From positions 1-6,040 of the forward strand of contig PUKL01000086.1 in the NCBI GenBank assembly GCA_003552275.1: 6,040 bases of DNA, in the 5' to 3' direction. The position numbers and the translations under genes were made by a program. The DNA comes from Mollicutes bacterium (GTDB lineage Bacteria > Bacillota_I > Bacilli_A > Izemoplasmatales > Izemoplasmataceae). This document shows positions 1 to 5,047 of the stretch, piece by piece (position 1 is the stretch's first letter; the number at the start of each line of letters is the position of its first letter). Under the pieces are notes generated by a model that saw only the letters and a list, made by a program, of their open reading frames with translations, searched no databases and was not told the DNA's origin.

Positions 1-32
1 GACCTTCAGGAGTTCCTTAATCGGACCTTGTG

Positions 33-41
33 TGCTATAAT
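33..41 (+). promoter_or_regulatory. Extended -10 promoter element upstream of ylbF
   Basis: The sequence TGCTATAAT is a perfect sigma-A -10 hexamer (TATAAT at 36-41) with the extended TG one base upstream. The best-placed -35 (TTCCTT, 13-18, 17-base spacer) is poor, as is common for extended -10 promoters. The same nine bases recur before rplS and ccpA. Transcription should begin near 47-49, leaving only about 8-10 nt before the ATG at 57. A chance match inside the end of an upstream gene cannot be excluded, because only 35 bases of upstream sequence are visible. Confidence 0.55.
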
Positions 42-56
42 GTCCGTGGTGATTCC

Positions 57-512
57 ATGGACCAGTTCATGATCGAAAAAGTCTATCGGCTCGTGGATGA
101 GATCAAGTCTTCCGCCGTGTACCGTCATTACGCCCAAGCCAATCGACGCATGCTTTCCGACAAACGGGTGGAAGAACTCTCCGAGCGTTTCTCGTCGTGC
201 CGTGAAGCCTTCGCGCGTGCGAACCGCTACGGCCGTCATCACCCCGACCGGGATGAAATGGCGGAAGAATATCGTCAGGCGAAAAAAGCTCTCTATGAGC
301 ATCCCGCCGTTCGTGACTATCTTGTCGCCAGAAGAGAGTTGCAAACCGCCTTGGACGATATCGCGAACGAAATCGCCCGGTCGGTGAGCGACAGGATTCC
401 CGTCAAACGGGAAATTCTCTTGACGGAAGAAGGAGGTTCCCCATGCGCAACCGCAAAAGCATCATCGTCTATTTCAAGAGCCCCCGGGTGCTCAAACGAC
501 TCAAAAAGATAG
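57..512 (+). CDS. ylbF: YlbF/YmcA-family protein (RicF-like)
   Basis: The product is 151 aa, helical and charged. Family signs are a YGRHHPD segment (FGKYHPD in Bacillus YlbF, recalled from memory) around residue 60 and a final helix of the pattern ELQ..LDDI..EI...VSDR..V near residues 96-118. In Bacillus, YlbF (RicF) joins YmcA and YaaT in a cytoplasmic complex that guides RNase Y and influences competence, biofilm formation and sporulation. The ylbG gene directly downstream favours YlbF over YmcA. ATG 57 is chosen because an in-frame GTG at 30 lies upstream of the predicted transcription start; ATG 69 is an alternative. No good SD precedes 57, only GGTGAT (48-53). The last 23 or so residues are read through ylbG in another frame, with codons (gca, tca) unlike the rest, so they are probably passive. 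The C-terminal cysteine cluster of Bacillus YlbF is absent. Family call is solid; exact role is inferred. Confidence 0.82.
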   Translation: MDQFMIEKVYRLVDEIKSSAVYRHYAQANRRMLSDKRVEELSERFSSCREAFARANRYGRHHPDRDEMAEEYRQAKKALYEHPAVRDYLVARRELQTALDDIANEIARSVSDRIPVKREILLTEEGGSPCATAKASSSISRAPGCSNDSKR

Positions 513-688
513 GCAACGTCGCCTATTTCCACAAAAAACGGAAATATGCGGTTCTCTATATCGATGAAGAACGAATGGAGAAGATCCGCAAAGAACTCGA
601 AGCGTTGAAGCATGTCCGCAGAGTGGAAGAATCCCTTCTTGACGACAGCATGTACAAGGTCGAGGATGTGTCAAGCGAAAACACTTGA
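443..688 (+). CDS. ylbG: YlbG family protein (DUF2129)
   Basis: This 81-aa, basic, soluble protein has the DUF2129 pattern: a first strand IIVYF (residues 7-11), a run of leucines and lysines, then VAYFHKKRKYAVLYID (about 26-41) and a closing LKHVRRVEES motif (about 55-64). Bacillus YlbG has the same layout and also lies next to ylbF. Its biochemical role is not established, and none is assigned here beyond the association with YlbF. The start is well supported by AAGGAGG at 429-435, 7 nt before the ATG. That SD and the first 70 nt of the gene lie inside the ylbF reading frame, so the two are probably cotranscribed and translationally coupled. The TGA stop (686-688) is part of the -35 hexamer of the next promoter. 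No signal peptide or membrane segment is visible. Confidence 0.85.
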   Translation: MRNRKSIIVYFKSPRVLKRLKKIGNVAYFHKKRKYAVLYIDEERMEKIRKELEALKHVRRVEESLLDDSMYKVEDVSSENT

Positions 689-713
689 CAACCCTTCTTG
701 TCTCTGGTACACT
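685..713 (+). promoter_or_regulatory. Sigma-A-type promoter of rpsP
   Basis: A consensus -35 TTGACA (685-690) is followed after exactly 17 bases by TACACT (708-713), a 4/6 match to TATAAT, with an extended TG at 705-706. The predicted start is near 720, giving a leader of about 22 nt before rpsP that contains the AAGGAGG SD (728-734). The -35 overlaps the ylbG stop codon (686-688). It would give the ribosomal genes expression independent of ylbFG. Confidence 0.8.
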
Positions 714-741
714 GGTCGGAGACTGACAAGGAGGAAATGAT

Positions 742-1014
742 ATGGCAGTTAAAATCCGTTTGCAACGTTTTGGCACAACCAAGAAGCCCTTTTACCGTCT
801 GGTCGTGGCTGAAAGCCGGATCAAACGCGACGGTCGTTATCTCGAGATCCTCGGCATCTATGATCCGCGCAAGAATCCGAGCCTGATCGAAATTGACGAA
901 GAAAGAGCACTTGAATGGCTTAACAAAGGGGCGCAACCAACGGACACAGCCAAGAACATCTTGAGCAGACAGGGTGTAATGGAGAAATACCACCAGCAAA
1001 AAAGCCGTAAGTAA
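742..1014 (+). CDS. rpsP: 30S ribosomal protein S16
   Basis: The 90-aa product is collinear with bacterial S16 (usually 80-100 aa). It starts MAVKIRLQRFG and continues with KPFYRLVVAESR (about 15-26), the RDGRYLE..G.YDP block (29-42) and a C-terminal ALEWLNKGAQPTDTAKNILS region (about 56-75). S16 binds 16S rRNA early in assembly of the 30S subunit body and platform. AAGGAGG at 728-734, 7 nt ahead of the ATG, fixes the start. It is the first gene of the two-gene unit rpsP-khpA under a strong promoter, with 11 nt between the two genes. In Bacillus the gene upstream is ffh; here it is ylbG. Nothing in the protein looks damaged. Confidence 0.98.
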   Translation: MAVKIRLQRFGTTKKPFYRLVVAESRIKRDGRYLEILGIYDPRKNPSLIEIDEERALEWLNKGAQPTDTAKNILSRQGVMEKYHQQKSRK

Positions 1015-1025
1015 GGTGACGATAT

Positions 1026-1280
1026 ATGTCTGTAGACGTGGATTATGAGAAATTGATCGAGAACCTCGTGACCCCGCTGGTGATCCATCCCGAAGATGTC
1101 GAGGTCAAGAAATTGTCCGAAGACGATGAAAGAATCGCCGTCCAAGTGCTTGTGCACAGCGACGATCTGGGTAGGGTCATCGGAAAGAACGGGCGCATAG
1201 CGAACGCGATAAGGACCATAGCCTATGCGAGCGCCTCGAGAAACCACAAGAAGATCACCATCAACATCGATGCCTTTTAA
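1026..1280 (+). CDS. khpA: KH-domain RNA-binding protein KhpA (YlqC family)
   Basis: This 84-aa protein is a single KH domain with little else. The diagnostic nucleic-acid-binding loop VIGKNGR carries the GxxG signature as GKNG at residues 53-56, followed by the helix IANAIRTIAYASA and a final strand KITINID. KhpA proteins are small RNA chaperones that in several Firmicutes pair with the KH/R3H protein KhpB and bind many transcripts, with effects on cell division and envelope growth. The SD (AAGGTGA, 1013-1019) begins inside the rpsP stop codon and leaves 6 nt to the ATG, so expression is linked to rpsP. An intrinsic terminator begins immediately after the TAA. Position after rpsP matches Bacillus ylqC. 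Confidence 0.95.
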   Translation: MSVDVDYEKLIENLVTPLVIHPEDVEVKKLSEDDERIAVQVLVHSDDLGRVIGKNGRIANAIRTIAYASASRNHKKITINIDAF

Positions 1281-1281
1281 G

Positions 1282-1309
1282 ACCCCGCGCGACAGGCGTG
1301 GGGTTTTTT
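1282..1309 (+). terminator. Intrinsic terminator after khpA
   Basis: A 9-bp stem pairs ACCCCGCGC (1282-1290) with GCGTGGGGT (1296-1304), including one G-U pair, around the loop GACAG. A run of six T (1304-1309) follows. It lies two bases after the khpA stop. It should end most rpsP-khpA transcripts, so natA-natB-rimM-trmD would depend on read-through or a promoter not recognised here. Confidence 0.92.
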
Positions 1310-1357
1310 CACCATGCCCTTTGTGGCACACGATCTTCAATATGAAAGTGAGGTTGG

Positions 1358-2149
1358 ATGATGACCGATCTGGAAGTGAGAGACCTCAGGAAGACCTTCC
1401 GTCTCTCGAGGAAGCAACGACGCATCGAACGCACCGACGAAAAGAAGCGCATCGCTGTGAAGGGGCTTTCCTTCACGGCGAGACGGGGTGAGATCTATGG
1501 TCTCTTGGGCCCGAACGGTGCCGGGAAGACGACCACGCTCCGATGCATCTCGACCCTCATCCGTCCCGACGAAGGCGACATCTTCATCGACGGCAAAAGT
1601 GTCTTGAAAGAGAGTATCGAGGTCCGCAAGAACATCGCGTTCTTGACGACGGAACTCAAACTCGACGACTTCTTCACCCCCAACTATCTCTTCGGATATT
1701 TCTCCAGGCTGCACGGTATCGACGAAAAGACGATGGAAAAGAGGAGGACCGAACAGTTCGAACGGTTCGGCATCGACAAGTTCGCCGAGGTGAAAGTCGC
1801 CGACCTTTCGAGCGGCATGAAACAAAAGACCTCCCTCGCCATCTCCTTGGTGCATGATCCCGACTTCATCATCTTCGACGAGCCGACGAACGGTCTCGAT
1901 GTCTTGACGGCACGGACGGTGATCGACTATCTCCTGGAGATGCGCGAGGCCGGGAAGGCCATCATCATCTCGACCCACATCCTTTCTGTCGTCGAGAAGA
2001 TGTGTGACAGAGTGGGCATCATCATCGACGGGGAGTTGAAGGTTTCCGACGAGCTTGCCAAGGTCAAGGCTCTGGACGAAAACGGTGACCTCGAGGAAGT
2101 CTTTTTCCACCTGGTGGAAGAAAGCGCAGGTGATTTCGCCCATGCGTAA
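1358..2149 (+). CDS. natA: ABC transporter ATP-binding protein, NatA family
   Basis: The 263-aa product is a complete ABC ATPase. Walker A is GPNGAGKT (51-58), the signature LSSGMKQK (150-157), Walker B IIFDEP (171-176), the D-loop GLDV (179-182) and the switch histidine H207 in STH. The usual Q-loop glutamine is not obvious; the segment reads FLTTELKLDDFFTP (95-108). A basic stretch RKQRRIERTDEKKR (18-31) interrupts the first strands; as I recall, clostridial NatA-type proteins carry a similar insert. With NatB it should form an ABC-2 exporter; Bacillus NatAB extrudes Na+, but the substrate here is inferred only from resemblance. ATG 1358 and ATG 1361 are adjacent; GAGG at 1350-1353 is better spaced for 1361 (7 nt). 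No clear promoter lies between the upstream terminator and this gene. The 3' end overlaps natB by 8 nt. Confidence 0.9.
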   Translation: MMTDLEVRDLRKTFRLSRKQRRIERTDEKKRIAVKGLSFTARRGEIYGLLGPNGAGKTTTLRCISTLIRPDEGDIFIDGKSVLKESIEVRKNIAFLTTELKLDDFFTPNYLFGYFSRLHGIDEKTMEKRRTEQFERFGIDKFAEVKVADLSSGMKQKTSLAISLVHDPDFIIFDEPTNGLDVLTARTVIDYLLEMREAGKAIIISTHILSVVEKMCDRVGIIIDGELKVSDELAKVKALDENGDLEEVFFHLVEESAGDFAHA

Positions 2150-3326
2150 CATGTTCGTGATATTCCGAAAAGAACTATACCGGGTCCTCACCGACAAACG
2201 ACTCGTTCTCACGGTCTTCATCTTGCCGGGCTTGAGCATCTTCGTCATCTACACGATCATCGGGACCCTGGTGCAGGCGCAGTTCACGGAGCCCGAAGAC
2301 TATGAGACGAAGATCTATGCCGAAAACGTCCCCGACGCCATCGTGCACCGCCTAGACGAGACGATGAACTATCGTTTCATCGAAGGCGAATTGACCCGCG
2401 ACGACATCGAAGAACAGATCATGGATGAAAAAATCGACCTTGCCGTCATCTTCGCGGAGGATTTCGAAGAGCGGATCATCGACAAAAGCCCAAACCCCCC
2501 GGGCGTGACCGTTTTTTACAACCAGGGCAATCAGAGTTCGGCGAGCGCTCACACCCGCTTCTCCGCGGTGATGAACGCCTATCACGAATCCATCATCAAA
2601 GAACGTCTCGACGACCCCGCGGATTATCATCCCTATATCCTCGCCACCGAAAACATCATCGACGAGAGAACCATGGCCGCCCAAGGTTTTGCGATGCTTT
2701 TGCCGATGCTCATCATCATCTTCCTCTTCGCCGGCGCCATGAGCATCGGACCCGACGCCATCGCCGGCGAAAAGGAAAGAGGCACCATCGCCTCGCTGCT
2801 CGTCACCCCCACCAAACGCCGCGACATCGCCTTGGGCAAAGTGACGAGTTCGGCCCTGCTTTCGCTCCTTTCGGCGCTTTCGGCCTTCATCGGCATCATC
2901 CTCTCGCTCCCGAGACTCATGATGGCCGACGAGACGATGCCCGACATCTCGATCTATGGGGCACAGGAGTTTTTGGCGATCTTCTTCCTGCTTGTCGTGA
3001 CCGTCATCTTCATCGTCGGGCTCATCTCCATCATCAGTGCCTATGCGAAGACCATCAAGGAAGCTTCGATGCTGATCATGCCTTTCTACTTCATCGCGAT
3101 GATCATCGGTATCATGAACTCTTTCGGAGCCGAGGTGAATCAGAACCCCTTGGTTCATCTTGTCCCCATCTACGGCCCGATCAACATGTTGTCGGGGGTT
3201 CTCCTTTTCGATTACAGTCTGACGAACTTCTTCGTCACCATCGCCGCGAACATCGTCTACATAGCCGTTTTCGTCTTTATCTTGAACAAGATGTTCGACA
3301 ACGAGAAAGTGATGTTCGCACGTTAG
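2142..3326 (+). CDS. natB: ABC-2 family permease, NatB-like
   Basis: The 394-aa membrane protein has the ABC-2 permease plan. The N-terminal cytoplasmic segment FRKELYRVLTDKR leads into TM1 (about 21-44). A large soluble loop outside the membrane (about 45-178) follows. Five more hydrophobic segments lie near 182-205, 236-256, 277-302, 308-327 and 363-383. After TM2 stands the conserved GEKERGTIASLLVTPTKRRDIALGK block (209-233), typical of NatB-type permeases and likely to contact the ATPase. ATG 2142 is chosen for the SD AGGTGAT (2128-2134, 7 nt away) and its 8-nt overlap with natA; upstream in-frame ATGs lie inside natA. The expected partner is NatA, with efflux of Na+ or another small substrate, which sequence alone does not settle. 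The stop codon overlaps the SD of rimM. Confidence 0.88.
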   Translation: MRNMFVIFRKELYRVLTDKRLVLTVFILPGLSIFVIYTIIGTLVQAQFTEPEDYETKIYAENVPDAIVHRLDETMNYRFIEGELTRDDIEEQIMDEKIDLAVIFAEDFEERIIDKSPNPPGVTVFYNQGNQSSASAHTRFSAVMNAYHESIIKERLDDPADYHPYILATENIIDERTMAAQGFAMLLPMLIIIFLFAGAMSIGPDAIAGEKERGTIASLLVTPTKRRDIALGKVTSSALLSLLSALSAFIGIILSLPRLMMADETMPDISIYGAQEFLAIFFLLVVTVIFIVGLISIISAYAKTIKEASMLIMPFYFIAMIIGIMNSFGAEVNQNPLVHLVPIYGPINMLSGVLLFDYSLTNFFVTIAANIVYIAVFVFILNKMFDNEKVMFAR

Positions 3327-3336
3327 GAGGATAATC

Positions 3337-3840
3337 ATGGCTTACATCATCGTGGGCACCATCACGAACACCCATGGAGTCGACGGCACCCTGAAAGTGC
3401 GCACCGAGAGCGACTTCAAACGGGATCGCTACAAACAAGGTGCTTCACTCCATGTCAATATCGACGGAAAAAGGACGAAAGTGACCGTCGAGAGACACCG
3501 CGAACACAAAGGGATGGACCTGCTCGATTTCGAGGAGTTCTCTTCCTTGGACGAGGTCGAACATCTCAAAGGCGGGACCCTCGAGATCCTCGCCGAAGAC
3601 AGGCCCCCCCTCCGCACCGACGAGTTCTACTATGACGATCTGGTCGGGTGCACGGTGAAGACCGACCGGGGGCGAGTGGGAGTCGTCAAAGAGGTCTTCG
3701 AGGTACCGCAGGGAACGATGCTGAGAGTCGAGACCGAAGCGGGGGGAGAAACCCTCGTACCCTTTCTCAAGGTCTTTGTGAAAGAGGTCGACACGGAGTC
3801 CAAGATGATCCACATCGACGAAATCGAGGGATTGTTATGA
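3337..3840 (+). CDS. rimM: Ribosome maturation factor RimM
   Basis: The 167-aa protein has the two RimM domains. The N-terminal beta-barrel opens with VGTITNTHGVDGTLKV (about 6-21), which contains the family's HG..G motif. The C-terminal PRC barrel starts at DEFYYDDLVGCTV (about 95-107) and ends near VPFLKVFVKEVD (141-152). RimM binds S19 and the 30S head region during late small-subunit assembly and aids processing of 16S rRNA. AGGAGG at 3325-3330 lies 6 nt before the ATG and overlaps the natB stop, so the gene is in one transcript with natAB. It ends with TGA inside the ATGA shared with trmD, a classic coupling signal; rimM-trmD adjacency is widely conserved in bacteria. Confidence 0.97.
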   Translation: MAYIIVGTITNTHGVDGTLKVRTESDFKRDRYKQGASLHVNIDGKRTKVTVERHREHKGMDLLDFEEFSSLDEVEHLKGGTLEILAEDRPPLRTDEFYYDDLVGCTVKTDRGRVGVVKEVFEVPQGTMLRVETEAGGETLVPFLKVFVKEVDTESKMIHIDEIEGLL

Positions 3841-4529
3841 GAATCGACATTCTGACGCTTTTCCCCGACATGGTGCGGCCCTTCTTCGAACATTCCATCC
3901 TCGGCAGGGCGAAACGGGACGGCCACATCACGGTCGGCATCCATGATTTTCGCGAGTTCAGTGTGGACAAGCACAACACCGTGGACGCGGCCCCCTATGG
4001 TGGCGGAGCGGGCATGGTCCTCCGCGTCGAGCCCGTCGTGAACGCACTGCGGGACATCGACAAGGACCACACGGCGCTTCGCATCCTCATGACACCCCAA
4101 GGCCTTCCCTATAATCAGGAACGGGCCGCGACCCTCGCCAAGAACAAGCATGTCATCATCCTTTGCGGCCATTATGAAGGATATGACGAACGCATCCGGG
4201 ACTATTTCGACGTCGAGATATCCATCGGCGACTATGTCTTGACGGGTGGTGAAGCCCCGGCGCTCGTCGTCTGCGATTCCATCGTCCGCCTGTTGCCCGG
4301 GGTCTTGAACGAGGCGTCGCCCGCGGAAGATTCCTTCAGTCGGGGATTGCTCGAATATCCGCACTACACCCGTCCCCGGGTTTTCGAAGGCAAGGCCGTC
4401 CCCGACATCCTGCTTTCGGGCGATCATGCCAAAATCGAGGCCTGGCGCCGGGAAGAGTCCTTGAAGCGGACGAAGAAGCGCCGCCCCGACCTTTACAGGA
4501 AGTATCTGGAAAAACGAAAAAACCGTTGA
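3837..4529 (+). CDS. trmD: tRNA (guanine-N1-)-methyltransferase TrmD
   Basis: The 230-aa product is a full-length SPOUT-class enzyme that uses S-adenosylmethionine to make m1G37 next to the anticodon, which prevents +1 frameshifting. Motifs seen are MRIDILTLFP at the start, YGGGAGM (54-60), the trefoil-knot segments MTPQG (85-89) and LCGHYEGYDERI (109-120), and EISIGDYVLTGGE (127-139). The DSF motif carries the likely catalytic aspartate D165. A basic helical C-terminal domain follows. ATG 3837 overlaps the rimM stop by four bases (ATGA), with GAGGG at 3826-3830 as SD; upstream in-frame starts lie within rimM. The stop TGA (4527-4529) sits inside the -35 box of the rplS promoter. TGG encodes Trp, consistent with TGA being a stop. 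Confidence 0.98.
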   Translation: MRIDILTLFPDMVRPFFEHSILGRAKRDGHITVGIHDFREFSVDKHNTVDAAPYGGGAGMVLRVEPVVNALRDIDKDHTALRILMTPQGLPYNQERAATLAKNKHVIILCGHYEGYDERIRDYFDVEISIGDYVLTGGEAPALVVCDSIVRLLPGVLNEASPAEDSFSRGLLEYPHYTRPRVFEGKAVPDILLSGDHAKIEAWRREESLKRTKKRRPDLYRKYLEKRKNR

Positions 4530-4554
4530 ACACGCACTTCGTTTGTGCTATAAT
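4526..4554 (+). promoter_or_regulatory. Sigma-A-type promoter of rplS
   Basis: TTGAAC (4526-4531) and a perfect TATAAT (4549-4554) are separated by 17 bases, and an extended TG lies at 4546-4547. The -35 contains the trmD stop codon. The predicted start is near 4561, giving a leader of roughly 73 nt. It lets rplS be made at higher level than the upstream, terminator-insulated natAB-rimM-trmD genes. Confidence 0.88.
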
Positions 4555-4560
4555 AATCGG

Positions 4561-4633
4561 CGCTGTTCAATGAGTCTTGTTCCGCTGGAGGGTACACTCC
4601 AAGAACAAAGATGACCAAAGGAGTGATTCCCAC
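4561..4633 (+). promoter_or_regulatory. rplS 5' leader with hairpin (L19 leader-like)
   Basis: A hairpin spans 4575-4611. The outer stem pairs TCTTGTTC (4575-4582) with GAACAAAGA (4603-4611, one bulged A). The inner stem pairs TGGAG (4586-4590) with CTCCA (4597-4601) around GGTACA. An internal loop (CGC opposite A) separates them. The SD AAAGGAG (4617-4623) follows, 10 nt before the ATG. Firmicutes are known to carry a structured L19 leader thought to mediate feedback by the ribosomal protein; position and shape fit, but I could not compare it with the family model. Ligand binding is inferred. Confidence 0.65.
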
Positions 4634-4981
4634 ATGTCGCAAAATCTGATCAGCGATATCACCAAGGAACAACTGAAAGCCGATCTTCCCTCTTTCCGCC
4701 CGGGAGACCGTGTCCGGGTCTCGGTGAAGATCAAGGAAGGCGCCCGCGAAAGAGTCCAGGTCTTCGAAGGCCTCGTCATCAAGCGTCAGGGCGCCGGCAT
4801 CAGCGAGACGTTCACCGTCCGCAAGGTGTCCTTCGGTATCGGCACCGAGAGAACCTTTCCCGTCCATTCGCCTTCGATTGCGAAAATCGATGTGGTCCGG
4901 AGAGGGAAAGTGCGCCGCGCCAAACTCCACTATATCCGCGGCCGTTCGGCCAAGGCGTCACGCATCAAGGAACGCCGATGA
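4634..4981 (+). CDS. rplS: 50S ribosomal protein L19
   Basis: The 115-aa product matches L19 along its whole length, the usual size of the family. Landmarks are FRPGDRVRVSVKIKEG (about 22-37), RERVQVFEGLVIKRQGAGISETFTVRKVS (39-67), the TERTFPVHSP block (about 72-81) and the basic tail VRRGKVRRAKLHYIRG...RIKE. L19 lies at the 30S-50S interface and contributes to bridge contacts. ATG 4634 is supported by AAAGGAG (4617-4623) and by homology of the first residues; an upstream in-frame TTG at 4577 falls in the leader hairpin and is rejected. The gene has its own promoter and a terminator, so it can be a monocistronic unit while also receiving transcripts from trmD. Confidence 0.98.
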   Translation: MSQNLISDITKEQLKADLPSFRPGDRVRVSVKIKEGARERVQVFEGLVIKRQGAGISETFTVRKVSFGIGTERTFPVHSPSIAKIDVVRRGKVRRAKLHYIRGRSAKASRIKERR

Positions 4982-4984
4982 AAG

Positions 4985-5008
4985 AAAGCCTTCCTCGAAG
5001 GCTTTTTT
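4985..5008 (+). terminator. Intrinsic terminator after rplS
   Basis: AAAGCCTTC (4985-4993) pairs with GAAGGCTTT (4997-5005) around a CTC loop, and the T run 5003-5008 follows. It starts three bases after the rplS stop. An A-rich left flank (4981-4987) means it could also work weakly on the other strand, though no minus-strand gene is seen. It isolates rplS from ccpA. Confidence 0.92.
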
Positions 5009-5047
5009 CATATGGGGCGGAATGCCCTCCAAAAGGCATGAAAGGGT

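Noticed and set aside
1..72. Possible C-terminal tail of an upstream gene (open in frame 1 to a TGA at 70-72; frame 3 ends with TAA at 18-20)
   Set aside because: Too short to identify, and several frames are open over such a short stretch, so no coding call can be justified.
1310..1357. Candidate riboswitch or leader before natA
   Set aside because: The 48-base gap is too short for a known riboswitch and shows no stable hairpin.
1337..2248. Long open frame on the minus strand opposite natA (about 300 codons)
   Set aside because: It has no SD or family resemblance, its product is a low-complexity mix of D, E, V and H, and it mirrors the codon bias (atc, gac, ttc) of the real plus-strand gene.
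2352..3338. Long open frame on the minus strand opposite natB (about 330 codons)
   Set aside because: The product is an implausibly charged D/E/H/R/G-rich chain without recognisable domains. The plus strand here encodes a clear permease with SD and coupling to its neighbours.
3630..4427. Minus-strand open frame across the rimM/trmD junction
   Set aside because: It spans two well-identified conserved genes on the other strand and has no supporting SD or homology.
4611..4649. Twelve-codon upstream reading frame overlapping the rplS start (ATG 4611 to TGA 4649)
   Set aside because: Its only upstream SD-like sequence (GGAGGG, 4587-4592) is 18 nt away and paired in the leader hairpin, so regulated initiation is not supported.
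5014..5039. Small inverted repeats GGGC/GCCC and ATGCC/GGCAT between the rplS terminator and the ccpA promoter
   Set aside because: Stems of 4-5 bp are expected by chance, and the two are mutually exclusive. They lie upstream of the predicted transcription start and downstream of the terminator.
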